A stretch of DNA of 64,000 nt. Source: Ehrlichia sp028752135 (lineage in GTDB: Bacteria; Pseudomonadota; Alphaproteobacteria; Rickettsiales; Anaplasmataceae). The position numbers and the translations under genes are program-made. Shown piece after piece: positions 38,004-48,737 of this stretch (position 1 is the stretch's first letter; the number at the start of each line of letters is the position of its first letter). The DNA is taken from the NCBI GenBank assembly GCA_028752135.1, contig CP082782.1:868001-932000 (forward strand), read 5' to 3'. Under the pieces are notes generated by a model, which saw only the letters and a program-made list of their open reading frames with translations, had not been told where the DNA came from and did no database searches.

Positions 38004-38903
38004 ATGAATAATATATTAATTATCACCGGACCTACAGCATCAGGTAAGTCTAAAATATCTTTAAAAATAGCGCAAGATAATAATGGAGTAATTGTAAACT
38101 GTGACTCAAAGCAAATATATAAAGAAATTCCCATAATTACCGATCAACCAGATTTAAAAAATACTTCCATTCTACATAGATTATATGGGTATGTATCAGT
38201 AATGCAACAATACTCTGTAGGATTATGGGTAAAAGATCTCAAAAAAGAAATCCTATCTATTTTAAAGAAGAAAAAACTACCAATAATAACTGGGGGTAGT
38301 GGAATGTATATCAACAGTATAATATATGGACTGTCACAAATTCCTAATATAGAAAATGACATTAGAGAGAAAACAAAAAAGTTATTTGAAACTCTCGGAA
38401 ATAAAGAATTTTATTCATTGTTAATAAATAAAGATCCTGCAGCAAAATGTTTACACCAGAATAACTCACATAAATTATTAAGAGCATATGAAGTAATCGA
38501 ACAAACTGGTATTTCTATATTTGAGTGGAGAGAAAACACAAATCGTAAACCTCTATTTAATAATTTCAAACTCTGCGTTCTTCTACCACCACGACATTAT
38601 GTATACAAAAGAATTAATGAACGTTTTCTTAATATGATGAATACATTTGCGATACAAGAAATCGAAAATCTATTATCATTAAATGTACCTACACACTTTC
38701 CTGCGATGAAATCTCATGGTGTTCCAGAAATTATTCAATATTTACAAAGAAAAATTAGTATTGAACAAGCAATAGAAACAGCTCAAAAACATACAAGACA
38801 CTATGCCAAACGGCAATATACATGGTTTAAAAACCAATTTCCAAATGCACTATTCTTTGAATCTCAAGATCAATTATTGGAATCTATTAAAAAAATTAAT
38901 TAA
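38004..38903 (+). CDS. miaA: tRNA dimethylallyltransferase
   Basis: Transfers a dimethylallyl group to N6 of A37 in tRNAs reading codons that start with U. The P-loop is G-P-T-A-S-G-K-S (residues 8-15), followed by N-C-D-S-K-Q-I-Y (MiaA D-S-x-Q-x-Y) near 32, I-T-G-G-S-G-M-Y near 95, R-A-Y-E-V-I near 160 and R-H-Y-A-K-R-Q-Y-T-W-F near 263. The 299-residue length is normal. The tRNA-Leu(CAA) in this window, with A37 next to its anticodon, is a plausible substrate. Confidence 0.96.
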   Translation: MNNILIITGPTASGKSKISLKIAQDNNGVIVNCDSKQIYKEIPIITDQPDLKNTSILHRLYGYVSVMQQYSVGLWVKDLKKEILSILKKKKLPIITGGSGMYINSIIYGLSQIPNIENDIREKTKKLFETLGNKEFYSLLINKDPAAKCLHQNNSHKLLRAYEVIEQTGISIFEWRENTNRKPLFNNFKLCVLLPPRHYVYKRINERFLNMMNTFAIQEIENLLSLNVPTHFPAMKSHGVPEIIQYLQRKISIEQAIETAQKHTRHYAKRQYTWFKNQFPNALFFESQDQLLESIKKIN

Positions 38904-39486
38904 TTACACAATATCATATACACTTTTTAATAACACATTATACTCTTGAATTCCACTATTACTCACCACTGATGAAACCAGTGAAGATTTACAGTATACT
39001 CTATCACTTACACATTTATCTCCCCCACATATAACATCAAGATAATACTGTCGTTCTTCTCCAAAAGGGCTCGTAAAGTATAAATGTTTATACCTTATAC
39101 ATTATTAAATATCTCCACATAAGTATGATTTTCAACATTTGCTATAATATAAGATCTAACGTCGAGATATGCTTTTCAATTATTAAGTATGCTTTCAAAT
39201 TCACCTTTAAAGAAAAACATAAGAAATATCTCATCTTGATTTAAATTTTTTCTCCAGTCAATAGCATAAGCTTCTTTGGAAGGAATTCATTATAAAACTT
39301 ACAATATTTATTAAAAGTAGTATCATGATATACATGAGGATCAAGGAGATCTTCACTAGGATAAAGTTTAGATCTTACAGTATTATCGTCAGTATGAAAT
39401 TCGGATCGAATTTTATCAAATTTATAATTCACCGCATGAGATAAATAAGGTAAATGATTCCTATCCATAAACAATATTAATTCCAT
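38904..39486 (-). pseudogene. Relic of an unrecognised gene in three frames
   Basis: 39486-39241 encodes 81 residues (M-E-L-I-L-F-M-D-R-N) with no known match. Further on, a second frame shows protein-like text from about 39238 (D-E-I-F-L-M-F-F-F-K-G, Y-I-I-A-N-V-E-N-H-T-Y-V-E-I-F) with stops near 39192 and 39108. A third frame from about 39080 gives T-S-P-F-G-E-E-R-Q-Y-Y-L-D-V-I-C-G-G and ends at 38904 with V-Y-D-I-V. Several lesions of different kinds are needed, unlike the one-base cases elsewhere, so this looks like real decay. The 81-residue ORF alone could still be translated. Confidence 0.45.
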
Positions 39487-39604
39487 AATTTAACCTCTTA
39501 AAAAATTAAATTATTAATAACTAATAAGTTTATCTAAAATTATCAAACATTTTATACAAAAAATAAGAAAATAAAAGTCCTTATATAGTAATACATAAAA
39601 AAAA

Positions 39605-39895
39605 TTACATATCTTCATCAATTTCAATTAACATTCCAAGTGCTCTTTTATAGGTCATTAATAACATCTCATGTTCTTCTCTAACATCATTTTTCATTTT
39701 TCTCAATTTTATTATTTGCCTTATAATCTTGGGATTAAAACCATTACTATTTGCTTCGTTATATACTTTTTTAATATACTGACTTACTTCTTCTCTTTCA
39801 GATTCTAATTTTTCAATCCTTTCTATGTAACGCTTTAAACTTTCAACAACAACATTATCTTCACCTTTTAACGTTGAATTATTATCAAATACCAT
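39605..39895 (-). CDS. gapR: GapR-like DUF2312 nucleoid-associated protein
   Basis: Small helical alphaproteobacterial DNA-binding protein. In Caulobacter its relative GapR binds AT-rich overtwisted DNA and supports replication. The 96 residues contain the family core: L-K-R-Y-I-E-R-I-E-K-L-E-x-E-R, V-Y-N-E-A-N-S-N-G-F-N-P-K-I-I-R and I-I-K-L-R-K-M-K, then a C-terminal helix with Y-K-R-A-L-G. The N-terminus is slightly longer than typical. The gene stands alone. Confidence 0.85.
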   Translation of the reverse strand: MVFDNNSTLKGEDNVVVESLKRYIERIEKLESEREEVSQYIKKVYNEANSNGFNPKIIRQIIKLRKMKNDVREEHEMLLMTYKRALGMLIEIDEDM

Positions 39896-40294
39896 ATGAT
39901 TTTCCTTATTATTCGTAACTGGTAGTATATCAATAATTTATTTGAAGGCAAATGCACATTACTATTATCATTTTAGTTTTTATTTATAAAAAGTGCATTT
40001 TATAAAATGCGATTAAAGAAATTACTTAAAGTGCTTTAGAGATAATTTACTTACAAATTAATGAACTCAGGTACCATATAAACAAGCACGTACAAATTAC
40101 TTAGCAGCACTATAAAAACATAATGCTGCTAAAGCAATTAACACAGTTTTAAGCAAAAATAAGGAATAATGATATATTTCTATAATAATAAAAAAAGATA
40201 TCATATATAGCAAAAAAATTATATATGAGACTGTACAGATATAACACTATATTTTCTAACTAAAAACTCAACAACTTTTATTATTAATCTATTA
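39896..40294. other. Spacer with a perfect 16-base palindrome and a hairpin
   Basis: GCATTTTATAAAATGC (39995-40010) is a perfect palindrome about 100 bases upstream of the gapR start and could be an operator. TTAGCAGCA and TGCTGCTAA (40101-40109 and 40124-40132) form a nine-pair hairpin downstream of the transaldolase, a candidate terminator without a T run. Confidence 0.45.
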
Positions 40295-40957
40295 TTAAGA
40301 AAAGATATTTTTACCTGAAACATTCCAACTGCGTAAAAAGTCTTCAAGACCTTTATCAGTTAAAGGATGTAAAAACATTTGTTTAAAAATCGATGGTGGA
40401 ATTGTAATTATATCAGCTCCTATCTTTGCAGATTGTATGACATGTGTAAGGTTACGCACAGATGCTACAAGAATTTTGGTACTAAATGTATGATATTTAG
40501 TATAAACATCACGTATATCTTCAATTAATTTCATCCCAGATTGACCTATATCATCTAATCTACCTACAAAAGGAGAAATAAAATAGGCTCCAGCCTTTGC
40601 TGCTAAAATTGCTTGAGAAACAGAAAAACAAAGAGTAACATTAACCTTTACATTGTACTCACTAGATAAAACTCTACATGCAATTAATCCATCATAAGTT
40701 AAAGGAACTTTGACAACAATATTGCCAGCAATCTTAGATATCTCTAGACCTTCCTTAATCATATCTTTGTAAGATGTAGAAATCACTTCAATACTTACAG
40801 GACCTGTTATCAATGAGCACATCTTGAGTATTAAATCCTGACATTCTAAATTTGACTTTGAAAGCAACAATGGATTAGTTGTAATCCCATCTATTAAGCC
40901 AGTAACACTAAATTCTTGTAAAAAATCTATATCTACAGTATCAAGAAATATTTTCAT
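40295..40957 (-). CDS. tal: Transaldolase / fructose-6-phosphate aldolase family protein
   Basis: Short (220 residues) transaldolase of the TalC/FSA subfamily, acting in the non-oxidative pentose phosphate pathway. The N-terminus M-K-I-F-L-D-T and G-I-T-T-N-P-L-L are typical. The Schiff-base lysine is in N-I-V-V-K-V-P-L-T near residue 87. S-P-F-V-G-R-L-D-D near 130 and A-S-V-R-N near 165 also match. It starts three bases after the atpC stop, so it ends the atpD-atpC-tal operon. Whether it acts as transaldolase or aldolase cannot be settled by sequence. Confidence 0.9.
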   Translation of the reverse strand: MKIFLDTVDIDFLQEFSVTGLIDGITTNPLLLSKSNLECQDLILKMCSLITGPVSIEVISTSYKDMIKEGLEISKIAGNIVVKVPLTYDGLIACRVLSSEYNVKVNVTLCFSVSQAILAAKAGAYFISPFVGRLDDIGQSGMKLIEDIRDVYTKYHTFSTKILVASVRNLTHVIQSAKIGADIITIPPSIFKQMFLHPLTDKGLEDFLRSWNVSGKNIFS

Positions 40958-40960
40958 AAA

Positions 40961-41356
40961 TTATCTAATTATATCATTTATAAAAGTTAATTGTTTTTTT
41001 GCCATTTCAACAAGTATTTTATCATTTATATTATGTAAGATCTTCTCTATATCATCTTTACATTGCTTAAGCATTACAGTATCAATGTTATTAGTATTAA
41101 TTAGTTGATTTGCTATAACTTTACAATTATCTGAATCAACTTTTAGTATAGGATTCAACACATAGAAAATACTAGTACCCGTATCAAGTTTTAGTTTAAT
41201 AAGCCCAGACCTTAACTCTATAATAAACCTTTCATGCCCAGGCAATATTACAAATTCCCCATCTATAGTATAGGAAGTCATAGACAAAACTCTATGTACT
41301 TCCAAAAAAGTATCAGGAGTAATAAATTCAATACAAAGATACTTATTATTCGTCAT
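40961..41356 (-). CDS. atpC: F1 ATP synthase epsilon subunit
   Basis: Small rotary-stalk subunit of F1. The N-terminal beta-sandwich has F-I-T-P-D, D-G-E-F-V-I-L-P-G-H (near residue 33) and a G-L-I-K-L strand. The C-terminal helical part is short and divergent, as in other Anaplasmataceae. It has 131 residues. The start overlaps the atpD stop as ATGA (41356-41353), so the two are translationally coupled. Confidence 0.9.
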   Translation of the reverse strand: MTNNKYLCIEFITPDTFLEVHRVLSMTSYTIDGEFVILPGHERFIIELRSGLIKLKLDTGTSIFYVLNPILKVDSDNCKVIANQLINTNNIDTVMLKQCKDDIEKILHNINDKILVEMAKKQLTFINDIIR

Positions 41357-42879
41357 ATTTTACCTTCTTTTTGAAGTAATTCTGCTTTTTTTATAACATC
41401 ATCTATACTACCAACCATATAGAACGCAGCTTCTGGCAAATGATCATACCTTCCTTCTACTAATCCTTTAAAACTTGATACCGTATCTTCAAGAGATACA
41501 AACTTACCAGGACTACCTGTAAATACCTCAGCAACATGGAAAGGTTGTGATAAAAATCGCTGAATTTTTCTTGCTCTTGCTACTATAAGCTTATCCTCTT
41601 CTGAAAGTTCGTCCATTCCAAGAATTGCAATAATATCCTGCAAAGATTTATATGTTTGCAATATACGCTGTACTTCTTTAGAAACTTCATAATGCTCTTG
41701 ACCTACAATATCAACAGACAACGCTTGAGAAGTTGAATCTAAAGGATCAACAGCAGGATATATACCTAATTCAGATATTTGCCTTGACAATACAGTTGTT
41801 GAATCAAGATGAGCAAAAGAAGTAGCTGGAGCAGGATCTGTTAAATCATCGGCAGGTACATATATTGCTTGTACAGAAGTAATAGACCCATTATTTGTGG
41901 AAGTAATTCTCTCTTGCATTGCACCCATTTCAGCTGCCAAAGTTGGTTGATATCCTACAGCAGAAGGTATTCTACCTAACAAAGCTGAAATTTCAGATCC
42001 AGATTGGGTAAATCTAAAGATATTATCTACAAAAAACAAAACATCTTGGTTTTCACTATCCCTAAAATATTCTGCCATAGTCAAAGCAGATAATGCAACT
42101 CTTAACCTTGCTCCAGGAGGTTCATTCATCTGACCATACACTAGAACTGCCTGAGATTTATCTTGCTCATCTAAATTTATTACTCCAGACTCTATCATTT
42201 CATGATATAAGTCATTTCCTTCACGTGTACGTTCTCCAACACCAGCAAAAACCGATACACCTTTATGTGCTTTTGCAATATTATGTATTAATTCCATAAT
42301 TAATACTGTCTTCCCTACTCCAGCACCACCAAATAGACCAACTTTTCCTCCTTTAAGATATGGAGCAAGTAAGTCTATAACCTTAATTCCTGTCACTAAT
42401 ATTTCTGTTGCAATTTTTTGATCTGTCAATTTAGGGATTTCTGAATATATGGATTTAACAGAATAATTTGAGTCTGTCAATGGACCACGATCATCTATTG
42501 TATTTCCCAACACATCAAAAACTCGACCCAAAGTCGCCCGACCGACAGGAACAGATATAGGAGAACCAGTGTCAATAAACTTATCATTTCTAGATAAGCC
42601 ATCAGTACTATCAAGTGCTATACACCTTACAATATTATCACTAATATGCTGAGACACCTCAAGAACTAATTTTTTTCCATTGTATATTTCTTGACTTTCC
42701 AGTGCATTAAGTATCTTAGGTATTTTACCATTAGTAAACTTTACATCTACAACTGCAGTCATCACGCGGACTACAAGTCCTATATTTTCTTGTAATTCAT
42801 CAACTTGAGTACTTGCACTATTTTTACTTTTACTATTAGTTTTAACTCTACTTTTTGCTTTACTAGCTAAATTTGACAT
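41353..42879 (-). CDS. atpD: F1 ATP synthase beta subunit
   Basis: Catalytic subunit of F1. Walker A is G-G-A-G-V-G-K-T, and G-E-R-T-R-E-G-N-D-L-Y and F-F-V-D-N-I-F-R-F (Walker B region) follow. The catalytic signature P-A-V-D-P-L-D-S-T-S is near residue 380 of the chosen protein. The frame is open upstream to 42987, but the ATG at 42879 has AAGG seven bases before it and begins the M-S-N-L-A-S-K leader, so it is preferred. That gives 508 residues. The first 28 or so are a Lys/Ser-rich extension absent from typical AtpD. The remaining ATP synthase genes are elsewhere, as usual in Rickettsiales. Confidence 0.96.
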   Translation of the reverse strand: MSNLASKAKSRVKTNSKSKNSASTQVDELQENIGLVVRVMTAVVDVKFTNGKIPKILNALESQEIYNGKKLVLEVSQHISDNIVRCIALDSTDGLSRNDKFIDTGSPISVPVGRATLGRVFDVLGNTIDDRGPLTDSNYSVKSIYSEIPKLTDQKIATEILVTGIKVIDLLAPYLKGGKVGLFGGAGVGKTVLIMELIHNIAKAHKGVSVFAGVGERTREGNDLYHEMIESGVINLDEQDKSQAVLVYGQMNEPPGARLRVALSALTMAEYFRDSENQDVLFFVDNIFRFTQSGSEISALLGRIPSAVGYQPTLAAEMGAMQERITSTNNGSITSVQAIYVPADDLTDPAPATSFAHLDSTTVLSRQISELGIYPAVDPLDSTSQALSVDIVGQEHYEVSKEVQRILQTYKSLQDIIAILGMDELSEEDKLIVARARKIQRFLSQPFHVAEVFTGSPGKFVSLEDTVSSFKGLVEGRYDHLPEAAFYMVGSIDDVIKKAELLQKEGKI

Positions 42880-43002
42880 TTTGTACCTTACAATAAAAAA
42901 CCAGCAAGAAAAAAACCACACTTCAATGTAGTTATTCAAACTCAAGAGTATTGTAATGTAATAAAAAAAACTTGCAACAATTAACAATTGTCATTTTCTG
43001 AG

Positions 43003-43085
43003 TGCCCCTAGCCGGACTTGAACCAGCATACCTTTTCAGGCAATAGATTTTGAGTCTACCGTGTCTACCATTTCACCATAGGGGC
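43003..43085 (-). tRNA. tRNA-Leu (anticodon CAA)
   Basis: Minus-strand cloverleaf of 83 bases from GCCCCTA to TAGGGGC-A, with a long variable arm (class II). The anticodon loop is CTCAAAA between TAGA and TCTA, giving CAA. The T arm contains GGTTCAAGTCC. CCA is not encoded. Confidence 0.92.
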
Positions 43086-43283
43086 TAAAACTGGTAGATA
43101 CAATATATAAATTCTGACTTTTAGTCAATGATTTAAATTCGAATAATATTACCTTGAATAACTAAATATTACTATTAAAATTAAAAACATATTTAAGGTT
43201 TATTTATATAAATTCAATACTTATATATTGATAACTTTTTGCATTTAAAAATATATTATACCATAACTTAAAGGCTATATTTT

Positions 43284-44654
43284 ATGTCTACATTAGAAAG
43301 TGGCCACACTTTACACTATATATTAGATGAAAAAACAAGTAACTCTTTAACTGAAGCATTAGAAACACAAAATTTTCCCATTATACAAGAAATAATAAAT
43401 AAATCAGACAATGTACAACTTGCAAATTTTATACTAACTTCAACTTACCAACATCGCAAAGAACTCCTAAATAATATCAATGACAATCTAGTAAAAGACA
43501 TTCTTATTCACCTTGTCCCAGATTTACGCCAAGAAATAATCAAAGTTTTAGGAATAAAGAAAGTAGCATCTTTAATATCTCAATTAGACACTGAAGATAT
43601 TGTTGCAATTATTGAAGATCTTGACAAAGAAAGCCAAACAAGTATTTTAAATGTATTACCAAGGCGCAATAAAGTATTCGTTCACGAGTTGCTATCATAT
43701 CCAGAAGAAAGTGCTGGTAGATTAATGCACAAAGATATTATTATTGCTCCAGAATATTGGACTGTAAGTCAACTATTAAATTTTTTAAGTCAACATAACA
43801 AGCTAAATAAAGAATTCTATGAAATTTTCATAGTAGATCCAAAATTAAATCCTATAGGATACTTAAGACTAGATAATATAATTTGTGCAAATAATACTCA
43901 AACCATAAAAAATTTAATGAAAACTGATATAAAAATTATAAAATCACAAACAACACAAGAAGAAGTTGCAGAAATCTTTAGAAAATATTCCTTATTATCA
44001 GCTCCAGTTGTAAATAAAGAAGGAAGAATTATAGGTTCAATAATAGTACATGACATATTAAATGTAATGCATCAGGAAGCAGAAAAAGATGTTTTACATT
44101 TAGGAATGGTATCAGATAATGATATTAGTTCTTCATTGCTAAAAACGGTAATAAAAAGATTACCATGGTTAATAATAAATCTTATTACAGCAACAATTAG
44201 TTCAATGATTATAGGAATATTCAGTAATACCTTACAACACTTCATCGCATTATCAGTAATAATGCCAATAATTGCATCTATGAGTGGTAATGCAGGACTA
44301 CAAGCTTTGACTGTAACTATTAGAGCTTTATCTACTAAGCAACTCACTCACAGAAATGCTTATAGATTACTCTTTAAAGAATTATCTGTAGGATTTATCA
44401 ATGGTCTGATACTAGCAATAGTATCTTCAATAGCACTTATGATGAGAGGACAAGATCTTAATATCCAAATACTAGCAGGAAGTTCTATGATAATCACCTT
44501 TTCCATAGCAACTCTCTTGGGTGCTGCTATACCAATGATATTAAACTTCTTTAAGATTGATCCTGCTATATCCTCTTCTATAATTATATGCGCTACAAGT
44601 GATACTTTATCTTTTTTAATTTTCTTAGGGATGGCTACAATATTTTTATTGTAA
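43284..44654 (+). CDS. mgtE: Magnesium transporter MgtE
   Basis: Mg2+ channel of the inner membrane. The N-terminal superhelical domain (about residues 20-140) includes S-Y-P-E-E-S-A-G-R-L-M. Two CBS domains follow (about 145-265), then about five TM helices with P-I-I-A-S-M-S-G-N-A-G-L-Q, the conserved pore motif of MgtE, near residue 331. The 456-residue length is normal and the frame is intact. Confidence 0.95.
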   Translation: MSTLESGHTLHYILDEKTSNSLTEALETQNFPIIQEIINKSDNVQLANFILTSTYQHRKELLNNINDNLVKDILIHLVPDLRQEIIKVLGIKKVASLISQLDTEDIVAIIEDLDKESQTSILNVLPRRNKVFVHELLSYPEESAGRLMHKDIIIAPEYWTVSQLLNFLSQHNKLNKEFYEIFIVDPKLNPIGYLRLDNIICANNTQTIKNLMKTDIKIIKSQTTQEEVAEIFRKYSLLSAPVVNKEGRIIGSIIVHDILNVMHQEAEKDVLHLGMVSDNDISSSLLKTVIKRLPWLIINLITATISSMIIGIFSNTLQHFIALSVIMPIIASMSGNAGLQALTVTIRALSTKQLTHRNAYRLLFKELSVGFINGLILAIVSSIALMMRGQDLNIQILAGSSMIITFSIATLLGAAIPMILNFFKIDPAISSSIIICATSDTLSFLIFLGMATIFLL

Positions 44655-44928
44655 CCTATTTCTGATATTATCACAGATATACAACTCTCATAAGTGATAT
44701 AAATATAAAGCACATATTTTTACTTTTGACGCATTTATATCTTGTATATAAAAAAGAAGAGGTAGAATTGCTCTTTTGTCGAACGCATAAAACATTTGAC
44801 GTAAATAATATTAAGATATATCACTACTTTAAATATTTAATACCTATTATATAAAAATTTCAGTATGTTTGCTTAATCATATAAAAGAAGACTTAAAAAT
44901 GTCAAAATACACATTTTAATAGTTTTAG

Positions 44929-47900
44929 TTACTGTGACCTAACAGGAGAAAAGCTATGAACATCAACGGCATTAATACCAACTTTAATTTGTTCAAGATA
45001 CTCATTTAATTCACCAGGAACTTTATTTTGTTCAATACGTTGCTCATAGTATTTTAACATTCTTTCAAGTGATTTTCTTTGTCCATATTTCACATCTATA
45101 CTCTGCTCTATTTTTGATATTTCATCACTTAGATCCTTCATACTCCTCTTAGTATTGATATATTTAACTATTAAATTTACAGTATGTTCGAATCTGGTAA
45201 ATGTATCTATTAATTCTGTACTTCCCCATCCTAAATAATTATAGGTAAATATTGCTTTTATGTCCTTTAGCTTTTCTAGATCACTAGGATAATACATAAA
45301 ATCATCATGTAAAGACAGCAACAACTCTCTAATTATACCCTTAACTTTTTCTTTATCCCCATCATTGCCATGATCCCCTTTTTTCATTTTATTCATTAAT
45401 TCCTCAATATTTCCTTCCAAAATTTCACCTTGTTCTGTTACAATACAGTTTAAACGCAACATACTATATAATAAACTACAACATACACTTGATGAGCTAT
45501 TCAATTGCTTAAATTCTTCTATTAATGGAACATTTGTTAATTCTAATGCGTCATTTCCTTGACATGTTTTTTGCAATATTTCACTTACCCTACTTAATAT
45601 TTCTTGATCTTCTGATTGTATTTCTTCCTTTCCTAAGATTTCCTTAAATTCTATAAATGCACTTTTTAAACTATTCATTTCTTGTAATTCTGATTGTCTC
45701 GTATGTACAAAATCTGACTGATCTCCATGTATAAAAGGTTTTAACTCATCAAAAAATTTATCATATCATCTAAATTAGAGATGATAAATTCTACTTCTCT
45801 TACCATGGATTGTCTGGCTGAAGCAAACATTCCTTCTCTTATCTGCTCTATTACTTGTTCAACTATTTCTTTTAATTGTTCTGCATTTTTTACATTGTTT
45901 ATGTCTTTTTCTATATTTGGAAACGTTTCCAAGAATAATGCTTTTGACTTTTGCACTACTACATAAAATGTTTGTTGTAAGTCTTCATACTCTTGTTCTA
46001 AATCTTTCGAAAACTTATATATTACAGGTATCATTTCTTCCCATGTATCTAAATTCTCTTTTACTGTTGGATTACTTACTTTATCTTTCAGGACTTGTAT
46101 TGAAGATAATATCTGATCTTTCAATTCTTCATCTAAAGCGTTGTCTAATATAGTACTTCTCTGTGATAACTTCCTTAATCCTTCTTCAACATTTCTTTGC
46201 AACTCTAATTCTTTTAGCTGATCTTTTGCTTCTTGATTTTTCAACATAAATTCATCTAATAAGACAACTAACTCTCTATTGACAAGTTGCGGTTCCTGTT
46301 CACAAAACTTATTAAATAAACTTTTTAATTCTTCCATCTTGTCATCATTTTGCAACTCTTCTAATCGACACTTACTTAATAGTTTAGTTAACTCTTGCAA
46401 CGATTCATGTAGATTATCTTGTTTTAAATATCTTCCTTTTAAATAGCATAATTCACTATTAAACTCTTCATATTTTTTCCGTACTTCTTCTTCTTTCAGT
46501 AATAATTTATCTTCATTTTTTTGAAACTCACTAAGTACCTGCTGCAGCATTATTTGGTTGCTACAATTAAAAAAATCATTTAGTAATTCTCGAAACCTTC
46601 CTACTGTTTCTGCATTGTTTAACTGTCCTAATATATTTTCCAATTCTTCATGCGTAAGTTGGTATGGTATTTCACTTGCTGCTTCTTTGTTTAATGTTTC
46701 AGCATAAGGTAGTATTTTTTTGAGATTATTCATACTGTCACAAATTTGTGTCTTTAAATCACTGCTAACACCTCTATTCAATTTTTTCCGTTAGATTATC
46801 CAGCAAGTGATTTACCTTCAGTATTATTTCACTATCACTAAATAAATTGTCAATGCTTGCTTCTACATGTGCTATTCTATTCAATGTTATTAGCTTTATT
46901 TCTAAAAATCATATATTTTACCCAAGTTAGCTACTAATTCTTGTGTTCTTATATATTCTTTATCCATAGACATAAAACTATCTTCTATCACTTTAGGTTT
47001 ATTAACGTCTACAACTCTGGATAATTCAATATCTAATATTTTTTCACCAAGAACATTACCAATTAATTGATATACACCATCATCTTTCAAAACAAATGCA
47101 CCTTTTCTTAAAGGATCATATACTTGGAAAGTCTGTACTTTTTCTATCAATAAATCAACTGAATCTAATATTTCCTTTAAATGACTTTCTGCTAGTACAA
47201 CAACTATACTTTTTTCTTGAATTTGAGTATATACTTCTAATTCTCTTGATACATTATATTTAAACGTTTTTAATTCACTGATAATATCTTTTATTTCTCT
47301 AAACAATGGTTTATTTTTAAGACATGATAGTAAATTATAAACTCTGTTTCTAGTGAATATATCTATACAAAAGTATGGCTGAGTGATTTTACATAATTCA
47401 TCAAAATCTTCATGCAGTATATCAATGATCCCATTTTTTCTTTCTTGAAATATAAATTTTAATGGCTTTACAACATTTGAAGATATATTTTGTATTCTAG
47501 CACTTAATGCTTGTTTTTCAGCCATAAAAACTTTCACTTTTTTCATATTATCAGCAAATCTATCAAAAATTTGTTCTGACTCCGAAGAAAGTATTTCCTG
47601 AATATCCTGTTGTTTATATTTTTGATTATGTTTAATAACGTTAGGCAATTTCATTAATAATACGTAGTGTAGTTTAGCCAAATTTTCATTACTTCTATCT
47701 TCTTGTATTTCCCGTTCTAATTTTTGTAATCGACTATATTCTTCTCTAAAGTCACTATCCATATACTTAGTTATCTTAAAAAAGTATCTCTTAATTCACT
47801 TCCTTGTCTTGAAAAAAGATCACATTTTTTCTTAAAATCATTAATGTCCATATCTAAGCAACTAATATCAGATTTTATTTCTGTAATCCTTTCTGTTAAT

Positions 47901-48737
47901 GACTTACCATTTACTAAGACATTTGCTAATTGATTTCTCAAAAAAACTTCCTGCTGTAATGTTTCACTAATATTAAACTTATATTTTTTTTGACAATATG
48001 CTTGGAATTCCATCTGACAATCAATTTTTTTTAATCTTCCCATTATTCTCAATAAATCTGCCACTGGATGTAACATATCGAAAATGGAAGGTAGAACCTC
48101 AGGAAAAACTGAAGAATCACGCAATTTTAAATAAGTAAAAAACTTTTCTTGTTCATGCTGGATACGATTAAAAATATTTAAAAGAAGACCTTGTATACTT
48201 ACTATACTATCATATTCTTGTTTACAATCATAAAACCCTAAAGCACCTTTTAAAAAGTTCAGAGAATTTAGCATTTGATTTTGCTGACCTATCAACAATT
48301 TGAAGTTTTCTAAGCCAAGTCCATATTCTTTACAACATGTACCTATTTTTTCTATTATTCTTTCTCTGTCTTCATCACTCATTCTACCAGATAAAAAACT
48401 TGCAACGCTCTCTAAGAATTCCTTTTGTCGTAACAATAAAATTCCAATATTTTCAACTATTTCTTCATTTAACTTAGGTTGAAGCTCCAATATTATCTGT
48501 TCATATTTTTTATTAAATAAACCTACTCTTAATTTATTAGATACCTTGACGATAAATGCTAAATAAGCTGTGGAAATCAACAGACATAGCAATAAAGCAG
48601 CTATAGTAGTTATTTCGATTATAGGATTTTTTCTGTTTAAAGCACAATAGTGCAATATACATAATTATAACACTAAGTAACAACAATATTATGAAGTAAA
48701 CAATAGATAAAGAAAAACTTGAACTTGTATTAAACAT
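44929..48737 (-). pseudogene. Giant two-TM coiled-coil protein, 1269 aa after five one-base corrections
   Basis: Function unknown. Five consecutive ORFs are one gene. The N-terminus (from 48737, M-F-N-T-S-S-S-F) has TM1 at about residues 11-32 and, after a short K-Q-K-N-P loop, TM2 (I-A-A-L-L-L-C-L-L-I). The remaining roughly 1200 residues are almost all alpha-helical, coiled-coil and acidic. Joins: one A fewer at 48627-48632, one T more at 47778-47783, one T more at 46904-46908, one A fewer at 46782-46787 and one T more at 45751-45756 (runs on the coding strand). Each correction extends the protein without a stop, and the total is exactly 1270 codons. Topology would be a membrane hairpin with a huge cytoplasmic or periplasmic coil. 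It recalls other large Ehrlichia membrane proteins, but no family is claimed. Confidence 0.7.

Noticed and set aside
41353..42987. Longer AtpD starting at 42987 with a hydrophobic leader
   Set aside because: The extra 36 residues look like translated leader DNA. A ribosome site precedes the internal ATG at 42879.
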